NCBI GenBank assembly: GCA_001970855.1
Contig: LSSN01006034.1
Location: 1-15,013 of the forward strand
Length of the DNA stretch: 15,013 bases
From: Smittium culicis
Taxonomy: Eukaryota; Kickxellomycota; Harpellomycetes; Harpellales; Legeriomycetaceae
Direction of reading: 5' to 3'
In this document: piece after piece, positions 1 to 10,505 of the stretch
How positions within the stretch are numbered: position 1 is the first letter of the stretch
Layout: each line of letters opens with the position of its first letter
Notes under the pieces: generated by a model
Told to the model about the DNA's origin: nothing
The model's database searches: none
What the model saw: the letters and a program-made list of their open reading frames with translations, nothing else
Program-made: the position numbers and the translations under genes

Positions 1-409
1 TTCTAGAAAGTTCCATTCATGACATAGGTCCTATTAATATAACTTAATTTACAAAATTGTGGCGCTATATAGGTTCGCTGATTAATTTTCTTTTTAGATT
101 ATTCACCGTTTCGAAGCATCCCATTTACCAATTCTAAGGAAAAATTTTACGCAACAAGCTTGTTAGTTTCTTTTCTAATTTTTTATATTCTTATATTAAT
201 TTTATATACTATCCGCTAGTTCCTAAGAAGCTATGTAGCTCCTTTATATTATTTGAGTTTGATATTTCTAAGATAGAATTGACTTTACTTGAATTTTTTT
301 TTCTATTCCTTCTGTAGATATGGTATGGTTAAATAATTAATTACACTCCCAGATAAAAAATTAACTCGAATTTTTTGATAATAAAATAAGAAACCTTTAT
401 AACCGGTAA
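1..409. other. AT-rich stretch without a recognisable gene
   Basis: I see no coding similarity, RNA gene or clear repeat here. The sequence is T-rich on the + strand and has stops in all frames at short spacing. It lies directly upstream of the first gag-like remnant, so an old LTR or leader of that element is possible. I found no second copy of this stretch in the window and no convincing primer-binding site. Confidence 0.5.
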
Positions 410-649
410 AACAGCAACACAGAAAGATTGAAATTTAACGATGGCGAGATAAATAGCGCTTTTTCAAGTTTAGATTCTTTTGAAATCGAGATTACCGATT
501 GAGATAAACAAAAGAAATTTTTTATTGCTGAAAAAATGAAAGCGCAGTTATGTAGCGATTTAGAAAATAAGGTAATAAAAAAATCTAACAATTTAATGCA
601 ATCTCAAAATTTAAACTCTTTTCTTATACCTTTTACTTCATTGTTTTGA
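410..649 (+). pseudogene. possible N-terminal part of gag 1
   Basis: On the + strand, frame 2 is open from 410 to a TGA at 647-649, apart from one internal TGA at 500-502. The 80 codons give a polar, Asp/Glu/Lys/Asn-rich peptide with stretches such as SSLDSFEIEITD and FFIAEKMKAQLCSDLENK, which looks like the non-conserved N-terminal region of a retrotransposon Gag. A minus-strand frame covers nearly the same bases but gives a hydrophobic product with no recognisable domain, so I take it as a shadow. The piece sits about 90 bases before the capsid-like region of gag 1, in a different frame. The link to gag 1 is inference from position and composition; no diagnostic motif is present. Confidence 0.35.
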
Positions 650-740
650 ATAACATAATACAATTCTGTAAAGAATAAACAGGTAAACAAATGTATTGTT
701 AAATATAACATTTTATAAAAGCCTCACAATAACTCGTATA

Positions 741-1636
741 ATGAGCAGTTTTGAAGATAAGCTACCCAAAATTCAAGTTCTCAAAGAAAATGCAAAATTT
801 TTGAAGCTAAAAATCTTTACAGGTGTAGGCTCAATAGACGCTAAGAATTGGCTGAGAAAAACTGTGCTATTTGCACTAAAGCCAAATTGTAAAGATATAG
901 ATAATTTTTTCTTACCTGAAATATATTTTGACGGAATGGTTTTGGTTTGTTTTGAGGGGATTAATAAATATGGACTAAATTGCGCACCTCTTAAGTGCAA
1001 GCTTAAAGAAAATTTTAAGCGTCAAGATGCTGAGTTATGAGCTTGGAAAAAACAGCAGAATGTGATACAGGAAGAAAATGAAGAGATTGAATAAATTAAC
1101 AGTTAGGATCGGAAATATTTTCAAAAAGGTTATAATAATGACGATCCGATCAAACTCAGATTATTTTTATCTTCAATAAACCATCATGTTGAAAGGAAAA
1201 TAATTAAAAATAAAATTTCTACTTAGAAAGGAGCCATTGATTTTTCTTGCCAAGAAGAAAGTATTGATAAAATATGCAAAAATAAATCAAAATGCATTGA
1301 TTATGAATAAAAAAAAGTTAATAAGAGCAAATGCAAAATCCTGATACCTAATAATATACAAAAAATGTATAAAATATGATGATTGAAACCTTAAATTAAA
1401 AATCCAATCAATTCAATTTGAATTTAATAAATTTTATTTCCAACGTTGGAAACAAAGACTTGGAGTCTAAAAAATCATTCTCAGATGAAAATAAAAATTT
1501 ACTCAACTGCTACTGCCGCAAATAGGATGTTCACTCTAACAAAGAATGTACAAAGTGATATTGAAATAAAATCAAACTAAATCCTAATCCATATTCAATC
1601 GCAACTAAACCAAATCACAAAGATACTAAAATTTAA
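741..1636 (+). pseudogene. Ty3/gypsy-type Gag remnant (gag 1): capsid region plus broken zinc knuckle
   Basis: Gag forms the cytoplasmic particle of an LTR retrotransposon and packages its RNA. From the ATG at 741, frame 3 reads through to about 1310 with only in-frame stops (1038-1040, then near 1090, 1104 and 1225) and no evident frameshift. It has a retrotransposon-gag layout: FTGVGSIDAKNWL near residues 28-40, then FDGMVLVCFEGINKY and LKCKLKENF, then DDPIKLRLFLSSINHHVERK. Frame 2 at 1508-1549 holds a nucleocapsid knuckle with CX2CX4HX4C spacing: the first Cys, the His and the last Cys are present, but the second Cys codon is CGC (Arg) and a TAG lies inside. The frame then runs to a TAA at 1634-1636. 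Bases 1311-1500 are unreadable. The sequence differs clearly from gag 2, so this is a separate element or lineage. Confidence 0.6.
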
Positions 1637-2426
1637 CTATTTTGAATTGAAATCTATTCAAAAAATGAACTTAATTAAGAAAGAGGTATTGTAAAATTTT
1701 GTATCAGCGGCATCACCGTTCCTCCATGAATAATGTTTAGGGGTATCTCACTAATATTAACTCTATTAATATTACCATACTTTCTATCTATTATATTAGA
1801 AAATGAATTATTTTCCATAAATACCTTGATTATGGGATTATAAATTGGCAAAGCAAAACAATATAATTAAATTATTGTGATTTTATTCCGGATATAGCTA
1901 ATAAAATACAAAATTTCTATTTATTATAAAAAAATCATTATTAATTGTTTAAAATAAAATTGCAATTTATCGAGTCTTTAATCTCAATAAAGTAATTTCC
2001 AAAAAATGAATTTATATATATTATTATCTGATAAGAAACTGTTATAGTATTTAAGTTAATAATTATACGACAGAGAAAATTTTTTAAAATACAGGTATCA
2101 TAAATATTAAGCATATTTTTCATTTGTGGTTTTACAGCTTTGATATTCAGAGCGCTGAAATTTACTATTTTATTTATATATTTGATTTTTTGACTAAAAG
2201 TAACCAATTTAATATCATATTATTCTATTTTACAAGGGTAATATGATTAGAATAACTATAAGGAATTTAATATAATTCTCAAAGAACATAACTTGTGTGA
2301 AAATGATCCATAGGGTGCTGATTATAAGAATATATAAGAAATGTCTAATTGCAATATTTAAATTTTATTAAGTCATTTTGTTTATAATAAGTAGAAATTT
2401 TTCTATAAAACAAAGAAAGTGGTATA
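1637..2426. other. non-coding gap between the two gags; possible old LTR
   Basis: No + strand protein similarity is visible. A TGTAAAATTTTGTATCAGCGG stretch near 1691 begins a locally GC-richer block, and a CATAAATACC TATA-like motif follows near 1818; both would fit an LTR promoter region preceding gag 2. I could not identify an LTR end, a primer-binding site or a convincing second copy, so the LTR idea is only suggested. On the minus strand, 2207-1941 is an open frame of 88 residues whose end (YFIEIKDSINCNFIL) faintly resembles the tail of a retropepsin domain. No DTG motif precedes it. Confidence 0.35.
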
Positions 2427-3665
2427 AATGGAGGCTAGTCTCGAAATAGAGATAAAGGATGGATCTTTTAAAGCATAAAATAAAAAAACGAAACATTCAA
2501 TAATAATTTGTATAAAATTACCACATTTATTAATAAAGCTCATTCAATATTAGATTTACTAAATCAAGAGATTTCAAATAAAATACTAATTTTTTTCAAG
2601 ATAACCTGGTAAAAAGTTAGGTACACATATAAAATTATAAGGCAAAAGTGACACTAAAACCTAAGTATAATAATTAAATTGAAAGCTAAGATGGTTCTAT
2701 TTTCTGTCTAATCAACATTAGATTGTAAAATCGTTTATATTGAGACTAAGATATATCATCATAGCTTTAATAGACACGTCAGATTCTTAGAATCGGATAA
2801 ATTTATAGATGAAGAAAACGATGATTCAGGTGTATGGATATGACGCTATACGGCTTATTCTAAAAAAAAAGCGGTTGCAATTACAGCGATAAAAAAGAAT
2901 TTTTAGACTTACAGCTGCAAGAACGAGCTTTTATATGCTTCTAAAGAGCAAAAGCAAATTTAAAAAAAATCGGAAAGTATATTAGTATCTTTTGAAAAGA
3001 AATTCTACGACAAATAATTGGAAATTTGAGCCTTGAAAGATCTAAAAAAATTAAAATAAAAAATGTTGAAAATGTATAATATTTTACTGATAGTTTAGAA
3101 AAAATGTTTAAAAAGGCAAATTATGATGAAGAAATAGTAAAATTTAGATGTTTATTGAGGCCAATATATCCTAAATATCAAATATATATTAAAAAGCAAT
3201 ATTTTACTTCATTTTTGCAGCAGTAAGCGTATTTGAAGAAGAAAAATGTACAAAAGCACGCGGTTTCGATCCATGATTCACTGATATCATGGCTACTAAT
3301 TGTATAAAATTTAAAAAGTAATTTACTAAGATCGAATATTCTGGAGAAGAAATTTATGAAGCTTTAATAGAAAGATTTGTTCAGCTCAATTTGAATTTTT
3401 TAAAGGTAGTTAAAAATTCACTTAATGGAGTAGAGTTTGAAAAAAAACATTCCGAATTCCGAAAAAAAAGCACCTACTGAGAATTGAAACTTTTTTTACT
3501 TCAAAGAAATTGTCCACAATATTTCCAATTCTCTAAAAATTCATTGGATCAAAAAAAGATCTATTATTTCAGAGAATAAAGCCAAGGCTGATAAAAATTT
3601 TGGGTTTATTGATATATTAGGTTCAAAAGAGAAATGTGAGAATAACATACCTTAATATTTGTAAA
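2427..3665 (+). pseudogene. Ty3/gypsy-type Gag remnant (gag 2) with ghost zinc knuckle
   Basis: The start at the ATG 2427 (MEASLEIEIKDGSF) is the first plausible one but is not certain. The readable core lies at 2960-3270: a FEKKFYD segment, then frame 2 YFTDSLEKMFKKANYDEE and LLRPIYPKYQIYIKK, then frame 1 from 3214, FAAVSVFEEEKCTKARG. This is the usual order at the C-terminal end of a retrotransposon capsid domain. Frame 1 continues with two stops to 3480 (YSGEEIYEALIERFVQLN). Frame 2 then carries the nucleocapsid motif at 3491-3532, where TTT, TTC and TCT stand in place of the three cysteines of CX2CX4HX4C while the His and the linker (KEIVHNISN) remain. A Lys-rich tail follows to a TAA near 3655. 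The LINE begins about 150 bases further on. I infer that this is the gag of the pol found beyond the LINE. Confidence 0.6.
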
Positions 3666-3792
3666 TAAAGTATTTGACATAATATTTATAGATTTTGGGC
3701 GTTATCTTGAACTGTCAGGGATAGTCAATTTTAATAATATAGACTTGGATGAATTTTTTGCATCTGTGAAAAGATAGAATCACTTAAGTGAC

Positions 3793-3813
3793 GAATTGAA
3801 AAGCGAAGGTATA
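3793..3813 (+). repeat. possible left target-site duplication of the LINE
   Basis: The sequence GAATTGAAAAGCGAAGGTAT, just before the LINE leader, aligns with the bases that directly follow the LINE poly(A) at 9623-9640. About 15 positions match if short gaps are allowed, including AGCGAA and TATA. The divergence is comparable to the general decay here. The alignment is by eye in AT-rich DNA, so chance cannot be excluded. Confidence 0.45.
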
Positions 3814-3890
3814 TAAAAAAGAAAAATCAAAAAATTGAAGGATTAGACATTGCCAGCAATAAAAAAAAACTTTACCCAATAAGATAAAAA

Positions 3891-5642
3891 ATGAGTAAAA
3901 TTGATGAAAATCCTACCAAAATTGAATTAATAAATCTCCACACAAACATCGAAATTACTGGAAGTAGTCTAATAATGCCAAAACCAAATTCGATATTAAG
4001 AACTAATAATGACTCTCTCTTCTACTTCGAAGACGCGTAAATAAAACAACCAATAAAAATTTTCTAAATTTAAAACTGAAAATAGCCAAAAAAGTAACTC
4101 GAAAACTGATAGAGTTAATAGTCTAGATACACTAATAAACAATCAATACCCCAATGGATACTGTTGAAAGTATTGAACAAGTGCAACCTCCTATAAGTTG
4201 GGCTAAAGATGTGAGTTCCAAAATGAAACATCCCGAAGTATCAGGAACTGTAATTAGGAAAAAAAATTATAAGTAAAAACCCTAACTACAAATCAGTATC
4301 CCTGTTGGAAATGGTCTCAGGGAATAAGCCTAAAGAAAAATATATTATGCAAGGAAGGTACACCCTTCAAACTGGGTCATAAAATAACTGATCATTACAG
4401 TGACATTGATGATATCATCGAAAGCATACTAGAGCAACTTGGAGATATTCAAACGTGTTTTGAAATATGCAACAAAAGAAAAATAATACTTTTTAAATTT
4501 ATTAATAAGGAGAACCAAGAAAAAGCAAAAAAAACTGAAATTACTTTCAAACAAAAAAAAATTGAGCTCTTAGAAACATCTGAGTATAGTGATAAATATA
4601 AATTTATAACTGTACCATCTTACACTGGTTTGAGTATTTGGGATGTTTCCCAAAAAGCATATAATACCCTTAAAGACACCAGTGAAGTTATTGATATCAC
4701 CGCCCTTAAACACATAAACTTTAACTCATACCCATCAATGAGTTTAAAGATCATTCTTAAAACCAAAAATGATAATGAAATACCTAACTCCCTTAATATA
4801 GATGATACTAAAGTGGTACTTCTATGGGAAGGTGATCATAGTATCTGCTCATATTGCAAAAAAGTGGACCACTGGAAATATCAATGCCCAGAGATTAAAT
4901 TAAAAATGAAAATTTTTTGAAAAGAAATCGAGAATCAAACCTAAAAAACATAATAAAAAAGGCTTTTATTGAAAATAACCTTGAAAATAAAAAAAAAATA
5001 AACAAAATATAAAAGTACCAAAAGAATAGAAAATTTGCAAGCAGAATCGACTCTTCTCTACGAGATTGTTAAGGAACAGATAATACCCAATAAAATCGTA
5101 GATATTGAATCGCCCGGTGAATCTAAAATTTAAATTAACATTCCAAAAAATTTTAACCAATCACAACAAATTAAAGATGATAAAATTCTTTATACAAAAA
5201 AAAAATGAGCCTAAACGTACCTAACGATGATTCCAATACCATGAGAGAACTTAATAGAATACTAAATAGGGATAATCTAAAAATTAGTAACGTTAGAAAA
5301 ATATTGATTAGAAAAATAGCCCTATCATATAAACCTGATACACTGGCAATCTTAAAAAGAAAATCAAAAAAGAGAGAAGAAAATAGAACAATAGAAAGTG
5401 AATCTGATATAAAAAGTAACCAAATGTAATTACCTGAAGTGTTAAACTTCGCTTCGACAAAAGATGAGTCTATCTTTGGGGTCGTAGAAGCGAATCGGAC
5501 TGATGGCCTAAATTATTCTACAAATGAAATAAAAAAAAGAATAAATAATGAAAAAGATAAAATTAATGATAAAGTTGGACTAACTATGATGCCTGGTACT
5601 GAAATTCTCAACGAAGCCAGTGCTGACGTAGATATGGATTAA
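3891..5642 (+). pseudogene. LINE ORF1 (Gag-like RNA-binding protein), frameshifted
   Basis: ORF1 proteins of this type coat the LINE RNA. The frame starts at ATG 3891 (MSKIDENPTKIELI) or, as an alternative, at ATG 4154 (MDTVESIEQVQPPISWAKDV); SWAKDV-like segments are common near ORF1 starts in fungal LINEs. The reading shifts through frames 3 (to 4040), 1 (4063-4164), 2 (4154-4276), 3 (about 4263-4371) and 1 (4381-4920). The last stretch is fully open for 180 codons and includes an RRM-like middle region and an intact CX2CX4HX4C knuckle at 4846-4887. After 4920 come frame changes in a Lys-rich region. Frame 3 from 5205 to 5642 then gives an acidic and basic tail with one stop (5427-5429), ending DVDMD. 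Exact termini are uncertain because of the decay. Confidence 0.75.
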
Positions 5643-5719
5643 ACTGAAAAAAACCCCTACTACTAACCTAATAATAGGAGAAAAATTAATATCAATCTAA
5701 ATAAATTGAATAATAAAAA

Positions 5720-8700
5720 AAAGAACATGCCTCACTTGAGATAACTACATTCAATGTTAAAGGAATATCAGATAACAAAAAAAAGACAAGACTTTTTGCT
5801 CACTTATAAGAAACAATCATATCTGACATTTTTTGCCTACAATAAATAAATATAAAAGATAAAGACAAAAAGTTTTGGCCATGCTACTGGAATAATAAAA
5901 TAATATGCTCCAAATATACTGCAAAAATAATAAATAACGACGCATACGAAATTTTAAATAATAAAACATTCTTTTAAGGAGGAATAAACACAAAAAAAAC
6001 TAAAAACAACCAATAAAATAAAACTAAAAATAGTGAATTTTTATCTAACCAATAATGAAATAGACAGAAGAATCACCATAGAGTTTTTACATGAAAATTT
6101 AACCAATAACGCAATTGAAAATGAAGAGCCTATTATAATTGGAGACATTAATATGGTTGAAAATGAGTATAAAGACAGGTTCCCTCCTAAAATAACCAAT
6201 GAATGGGAATGGAAAAACATGGAAATACTAACAAATCAATTTAAGCTAGTCAATGCTATAAGTAAATTATTGTCTAATGAAGATGTTTATACATGGTCAG
6301 AATATTCTGGAAAATACAGATCTAGAATAGACCACTTGCTAATTGGAGAAAAAATGATAAGCAATACTACTATTAAGGAAATTGAGCTTTAAGAATTTTC
6401 TGATCACAAATACATATCGATATACATAAAAAACATGACAAATAAAAATATCACATCCAATTATTGGAAAGTTAATTCTAGTCTTTTAGAAAAATACCTT
6501 ACAAAAGACAATATAAATGGACCCTTAGACACAAAAGTTCAAAGTCTGGAACAATGGGCTGAATTAAAAAAAAAAGCAAGAAAATTTTTATTAACCTAGA
6601 TAAATACATCGAGTTAAATAAAAGAATTGAAATTTTGGAATTAGATAATAAAATATACAATAGAATGACAAACAAAAACATCAATGACATCTATAAAATA
6701 TAAAATTACAACGAAGCAATAATAGCCAATGAAAATCAAATCAAGAATTCAATAAAGAAAAACTTGATGCAATGATTTTAAGGTCGCGCATTAAGTGGAT
6801 AGAAAAAAATTAGTGGTGAAATAAATATTTTATCGGGATCCTAAAAAAAAGAGAGACTAAAAAAGTTATAAACGAACTAAATAATTCAAATGGATAAAAA
6901 ATTACGGGAAAATATGAAATACTGAATGAATGCCAATCATTCTATTCTAAACTTTTCTCAAAAGGAATAACATAAGCAGTTAGTCAATCAAAAATAATTT
7001 CTTGCATCAAAAATAGGTTCAATAATTTTGACCAAACCCTATTAGATGAAAGGATATCCAAAAATGAAATTTTGGAGTCTATAATTAGATCCCCAAATAA
7101 CAAATCGCCTGGACTCTATGGGCCGAATTTTGAAATTTACAAATGCTTTAAAGAAAAAATATTTTAACACCTAGAAAAAATATTTAATAACCCCATAGAA
7201 ATGGAAAATTGGAACAAGCTTAGTGGAGGTTCTGTAATAGTGCTGATTCCTAAAAAGGGTGACCCAAAGGGATTAAAAAAATATAGGCCTATCACTCTGT
7301 CAAATCCAGACGAGAAAATATACACAAAAATATTAAGTAACAGATTACAACAAGTCATTGGAAAAATTATAACCCCTAACCAATCGGGATTCATAAAAGA
7401 TAGAAGTATTTTTGACAATATACATGCAAGTTTTTTGACAGAAAACAGTAAAACAGAACTTAGAAAAACAAATGGATACCTCCTCCTATTGGATCAGGAA
7501 AAGGCCTATGATAGGTTAGACCAGGTCTACCTCTTTAAATTCCTCTCCGCATTTGAAATAGGGCCATTTTTCATTAATAAAATAAAAAATTTATACGCAA
7601 ATCCTATTACTCGAGTAATAATTAGTAGTGGATTTACTGAAAATATAACTAGTGGACAAGGATTGAAACAAAGATATCCTTTATCTCCGATCCTATACAA
7701 TATAGTAATAGTACCGGTTCTAGAGCTAATGAAAAAATCATGCAAAGGAATACCATTAGGAAAAGAATAATTCAAATATTTAGCATATACAGATAATTTA
7801 CTAATAGGGATATCCTATAAAACCGATGAAAATGCGGTATCTGAAGCATTAAATATCCATTCGTTGGAATCAAATGCAAAAATAAACATAGAAAAAACGA
7901 TCTATATTAAACTAGGGGATCCTACAGATAGTTTGCTAGATAAAAAAATCTTACAGCCAAATGAGCCTTTCAAATATCTAGGCATTAAATTTAATTCGTC
8001 TGGAGTAGCAATTAAAGTAAACCAAAAAGACCTATATAATAATATAACTAATAGTATCAATAGTTTAAATAATAGGAAACTATCCATCAAAGATATGGTT
8101 CTTCTAGCCAATACTTTTATAATATCAAAATTATGGTTTGCCTCCCATGTCATTCCATTTGATAAAAAATATATCGAAGATGTCAAAAAAGCAATATAAA
8201 AATTTATTTGGTCTGATAAAAAAAAACACGAATAAAAATAGACACAATTGAACTCGAACTTAAAAATGGGGGCCTTGAATTACTTAATATAGATACCCAA
8301 CCAAAATCATTATTTATGAAGTGTTTTAATGATTTACTATAAAATAAAAAAAGGCGTGTGGCTAGGTTCAGCCTATAACAATTTACAATCCTTAGCAGTC
8401 AAACTATACAACTTTCAGAGCTATGTTGATTTGCTGGCCAAAAAATATCAGTCAACTAAATAAATAAACTTTTTCCAATATGGAAACACCCATTAAAAAT
8501 TTCTAAAAAAATTTACACTTCAAATATAGATAACATCTCTGATTGGCCATTAGAAAAAATCGAAATGATAGGCCTAAATAAAATAAATAAACATACTGGA
8601 GCATACCAAAAAAAAAATATCATGGCTAGAAAATAGCGGTATAGACAATTGCGGAACATTCATTTCAAAATTCGATTTAGTATGGGACAATCAAACAGAT

Positions 8701-9497
8701 TTCATATTCAACATTAAAATAAATGAAAAGCAAGTAATTTTACCAATAGAATCACGTTTAAAGGGAAAATTGTTTCATCAAAAATACTCTGGAAATATTA
8801 TTGGTCCAAATGAAATCTTTTTTATAAACAACGAATCAATAGCTAAATACTCAAACAAAAAAGCTAGACTTAAACTCGAAGATAACGTTAGAAAAAAACT
8901 ACTAGTTCAGCTTAAATGGGAACAAATTGGTAGAACGACAAACATTGAAATTTTTTTAATTGGATGAAAATCCATAAAATCGGCCTGGAACCTAAAATTA
9001 TAAGACACATATGGCTATTTCTCCACAACGCAATAATTACTGGAGAAAAGCTCAGGATTTGGAATAAGGGTATATATAACCAATCACAAGAATGCAAATC
9101 ATGCAAAGAAAAAAAAGAAACCACTCTCCACATCTACTTTGGATGCAAAAGAGTAAATTATTTGAGGGGGAAAATTTATAACTTTATATGCAATAATTCA
9201 TTCGAGAATTAATTATCCAGCAGATTGACTACTGAGGTATATTTCAATTTTTTACAGCCAATGGATAGAAAATTTCCAAAGGTGGACATCTTTCATGAAC
9301 TAGCAATCTAGAATATTAATCGATCTAGAGTTGAGGCTGCCCTATCAGATACAAATATATCTGGCGCAGGTATATTTAACAGGCGGAAACACGGCCTACA
9401 GCAAAAAATTAATATGAATTTCAAACACACTAAAAAAAGAGAATCCTGGCTAGCTATAAGAACCATATTGTTCTCAATAGAGCCTGGTGGAAAGTAA
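5720..9497 (+). pseudogene. LINE ORF2 (endonuclease / reverse transcriptase), inactivated
   Basis: ORF2 nicks target DNA and copies the LINE RNA onto it. An EEP (APE-like) endonuclease starts near 5738 with TFNVKGISD and SDIFCLQ, the following Glu codon being TAA. It continues from 6033 with GDINMVENEYKDR, TWSEYSGKYRSRIDHLL and FSDH (near 6400). The RT lies mostly in frame 1, 6780-8199: KSPGLYGPNFEIYK (usual Asp replaced by Tyr at 7117), VIVLIPKKGDPKGLKKYRPI, motif A LLDQEKAYDR with its Asp at 7492, motif B KQRYPLSP (usually RQGDPLSP) and motif C YTDN at 7786-7797 in place of YADD. A TAA at 7768-7770 lies just before motif C. Frame 1 at 8587-8967 and frame 3 at 8964-9210 give the C-terminal region with a CX2CX8HX4C finger at 9093-9146. 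The frame ends at TAA 9495-9497 after stops near 9211 and 9310. Identity as an L1-like ORF2 is firm; subfamily is not. Confidence 0.93.
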
Positions 9498-9622
9498 TTC
9501 TACAGCAATAGCTGATTACTATGATTCATCACTTTTATTCTGTTCTCTTTTCTCATATCACTTATACGTATACTTAAATCTCTAATTTTTGATTTAAAAT
9601 TTTTCAACTAAAAAAAAAAAAA
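9498..9622 (+). other. LINE 3' UTR and poly(A) tail
   Basis: About 110 bases of T/C-rich sequence without coding similarity follow the ORF2 stop and end in thirteen consecutive A at 9610-9622. A terminal A tract followed at once by a possible target duplication is the expected 3' end of a LINE made by target-primed reverse transcription. No AATAAA signal lies immediately upstream. Confidence 0.7.
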
Positions 9623-9640
9623 GAACTAAGAGCGAATATA
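9623..9640 (+). repeat. possible right target-site duplication of the LINE
   Basis: GAACTAAGAGCGAATATA begins at the first base after the A13 tract, exactly where a right target-site duplication is expected for a LINE. It resembles 3793-3813 (see that entry). Both copies would encode similar residues of the gag-protease linker (ELKSE versus ELRAN). Confidence 0.45.
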
Positions 9641-9761
9641 ATAAATAAAAAAAACCAAATTATTTGTTTAAGAAGGATTTAAATGAATAAAAAGAAAATA
9701 TAACTATAACACGGTTAATATAAATACCTCGAGAAATAGCATACACATTTCTCAGTTTCTT
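9641..9761. other. gypsy gag-protease linker, unreadable
   Basis: This A-rich segment between the LINE and the protease gives only short Lys/Asn/Ile peptides in every frame. By position it should encode the linker between Gag and protease. Nothing else is visible. Confidence 0.4.
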
Positions 9762-10110
9762 TTGATAGCCGACATCATAAAAAAATTAAAACTCATTTTA
9801 GAAGATTCAAACACAAACTTAAAATTGATAATTAAAATATTACAGCAAAATTATTCGATTTTAATCGATAAGGAAGGAGATTTTAGTGTTATTCCAGATT
9901 CTCTAACTGAAAGCATATGGTTAGAAATAGACTCTAACCCCAGTCTAACTATTATTACAGTGGGTGGAAAAAGATATGGAACTCTAGAAACTGTGAATAA
10001 AATTCCATTTTATATTTCTGGTATAGAATTCAGAGCAGACACACTGCTAATAATAAATTTAAAAAAACCTTAATCCTAGAAATAAGTTGCTTAAAATAGA
10101 GTGATGAGCC
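9762..10110 (+). pseudogene. Ty3/gypsy aspartic protease remnant
   Basis: Retropepsins cut the Gag-Pol polyprotein and work as dimers with one catalytic Asp each. Frame 3 is open for 103 codons and matches the domain along its length: YSILIDKEGDFSVIPDSL (usual form LIDTGA-x-SVI), then LTIITVGGKRYGTL near the flap, then IPFYISGIEF. After a one-base frame change near 10068 the usual end follows in frame 1 as LILEISCLK (usual form LILG-x-DWL). The catalytic Asp is kept at 9867-9869, but the T-G-A after it reads K-E-G, and the Gly of LILG reads Glu, so the enzyme would be dead. The first codon is not a trustworthy start; in the intact element this would follow Gag in one long frame. Confidence 0.7.
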
Positions 10111-10505
10111 CATAGGTATAAGAAATCAATAGCTGTTTTTACTATTAGAGAATTATGAAGTTTTTTTTATTGTTATTTACACAAAAAATAAACATAGTTT
10201 AAATGGTATATGTGAATTATCTGATAAAGAGGTGTATAAAATCATATTTTTTGATTGATATGTCCAAAGTATAATCGAAAATAGTAAAATTACATGCTAA
10301 ATAATAAAATTAGTTGCAATTGATAAAGACCGTGTCTCATTGTAATATTCTAGATTTACTGGTACCAGATTATTATAACACAAAATATACATGAGCATGA
10401 ATTTATCTATAAAAATATAGTGCTAAAGGATACCAAATTTATAAAAATAGTGAGGTTCTTATTTTGATAGTTGTTCCAAAGTAGAGATACTATCATAACC
10501 TGTGT
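10111..10505. other. protease-RT linker of the gypsy pol, unreadable
   Basis: About 400 bases between the end of protease and the first recognisable RT residues. No frame stays open for long and I see no motif. The length is normal for the protease-RT spacer, so this is probably decayed pol and not an insertion. Confidence 0.4.

Larger units (their letters stand above)
3814..9622 (+). mobile_element. near full-length L1-type LINE retrotransposon, decayed
   Basis: The element has the two-ORF layout of the L1/Tad-like superfamilies: a leader of about 75 bases, ORF1 with a CCHC knuckle, ORF2 with endonuclease, reverse transcriptase and C-terminal CCHC finger, a 3' UTR of about 110 bases and an A13 tail at 9610-9622. 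At ~5.8 kb it is close to full length, so there was no strong 5' truncation. It moves by target-primed reverse transcription. Both ORFs carry stops and frame changes, and the RT active site is mutated, so it cannot move by itself. Its open stretches (for example 7201-7770) are longer than any in the surrounding gypsy element, consistent with younger age. The 5' boundary is inferred from the possible target duplication. Confidence 0.85.

Noticed and set aside
773..1000. Minus-strand frame opposite gag 1
   Set aside because: Shadow of the + strand capsid region, which has a clear family layout.
7164..7418. Minus-strand frames opposite the LINE (7164-7418, 7527-7775, 7902-8186, 8912-9133, 6499-6690, 4966-5160)
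   Set aside because: Each is the complement of ORF1 or ORF2 coding sequence with hydrophobic composition and no domain of its own.
6780..7770. Alternative genetic code with TAA/TAG read as Gln
   Set aside because: Several TAA codons fall where Gln would fit, but others replace Glu, Lys or Trp, TGA stops are also present, and frameshifts are everywhere. Neutral decay in AT-rich DNA explains it.
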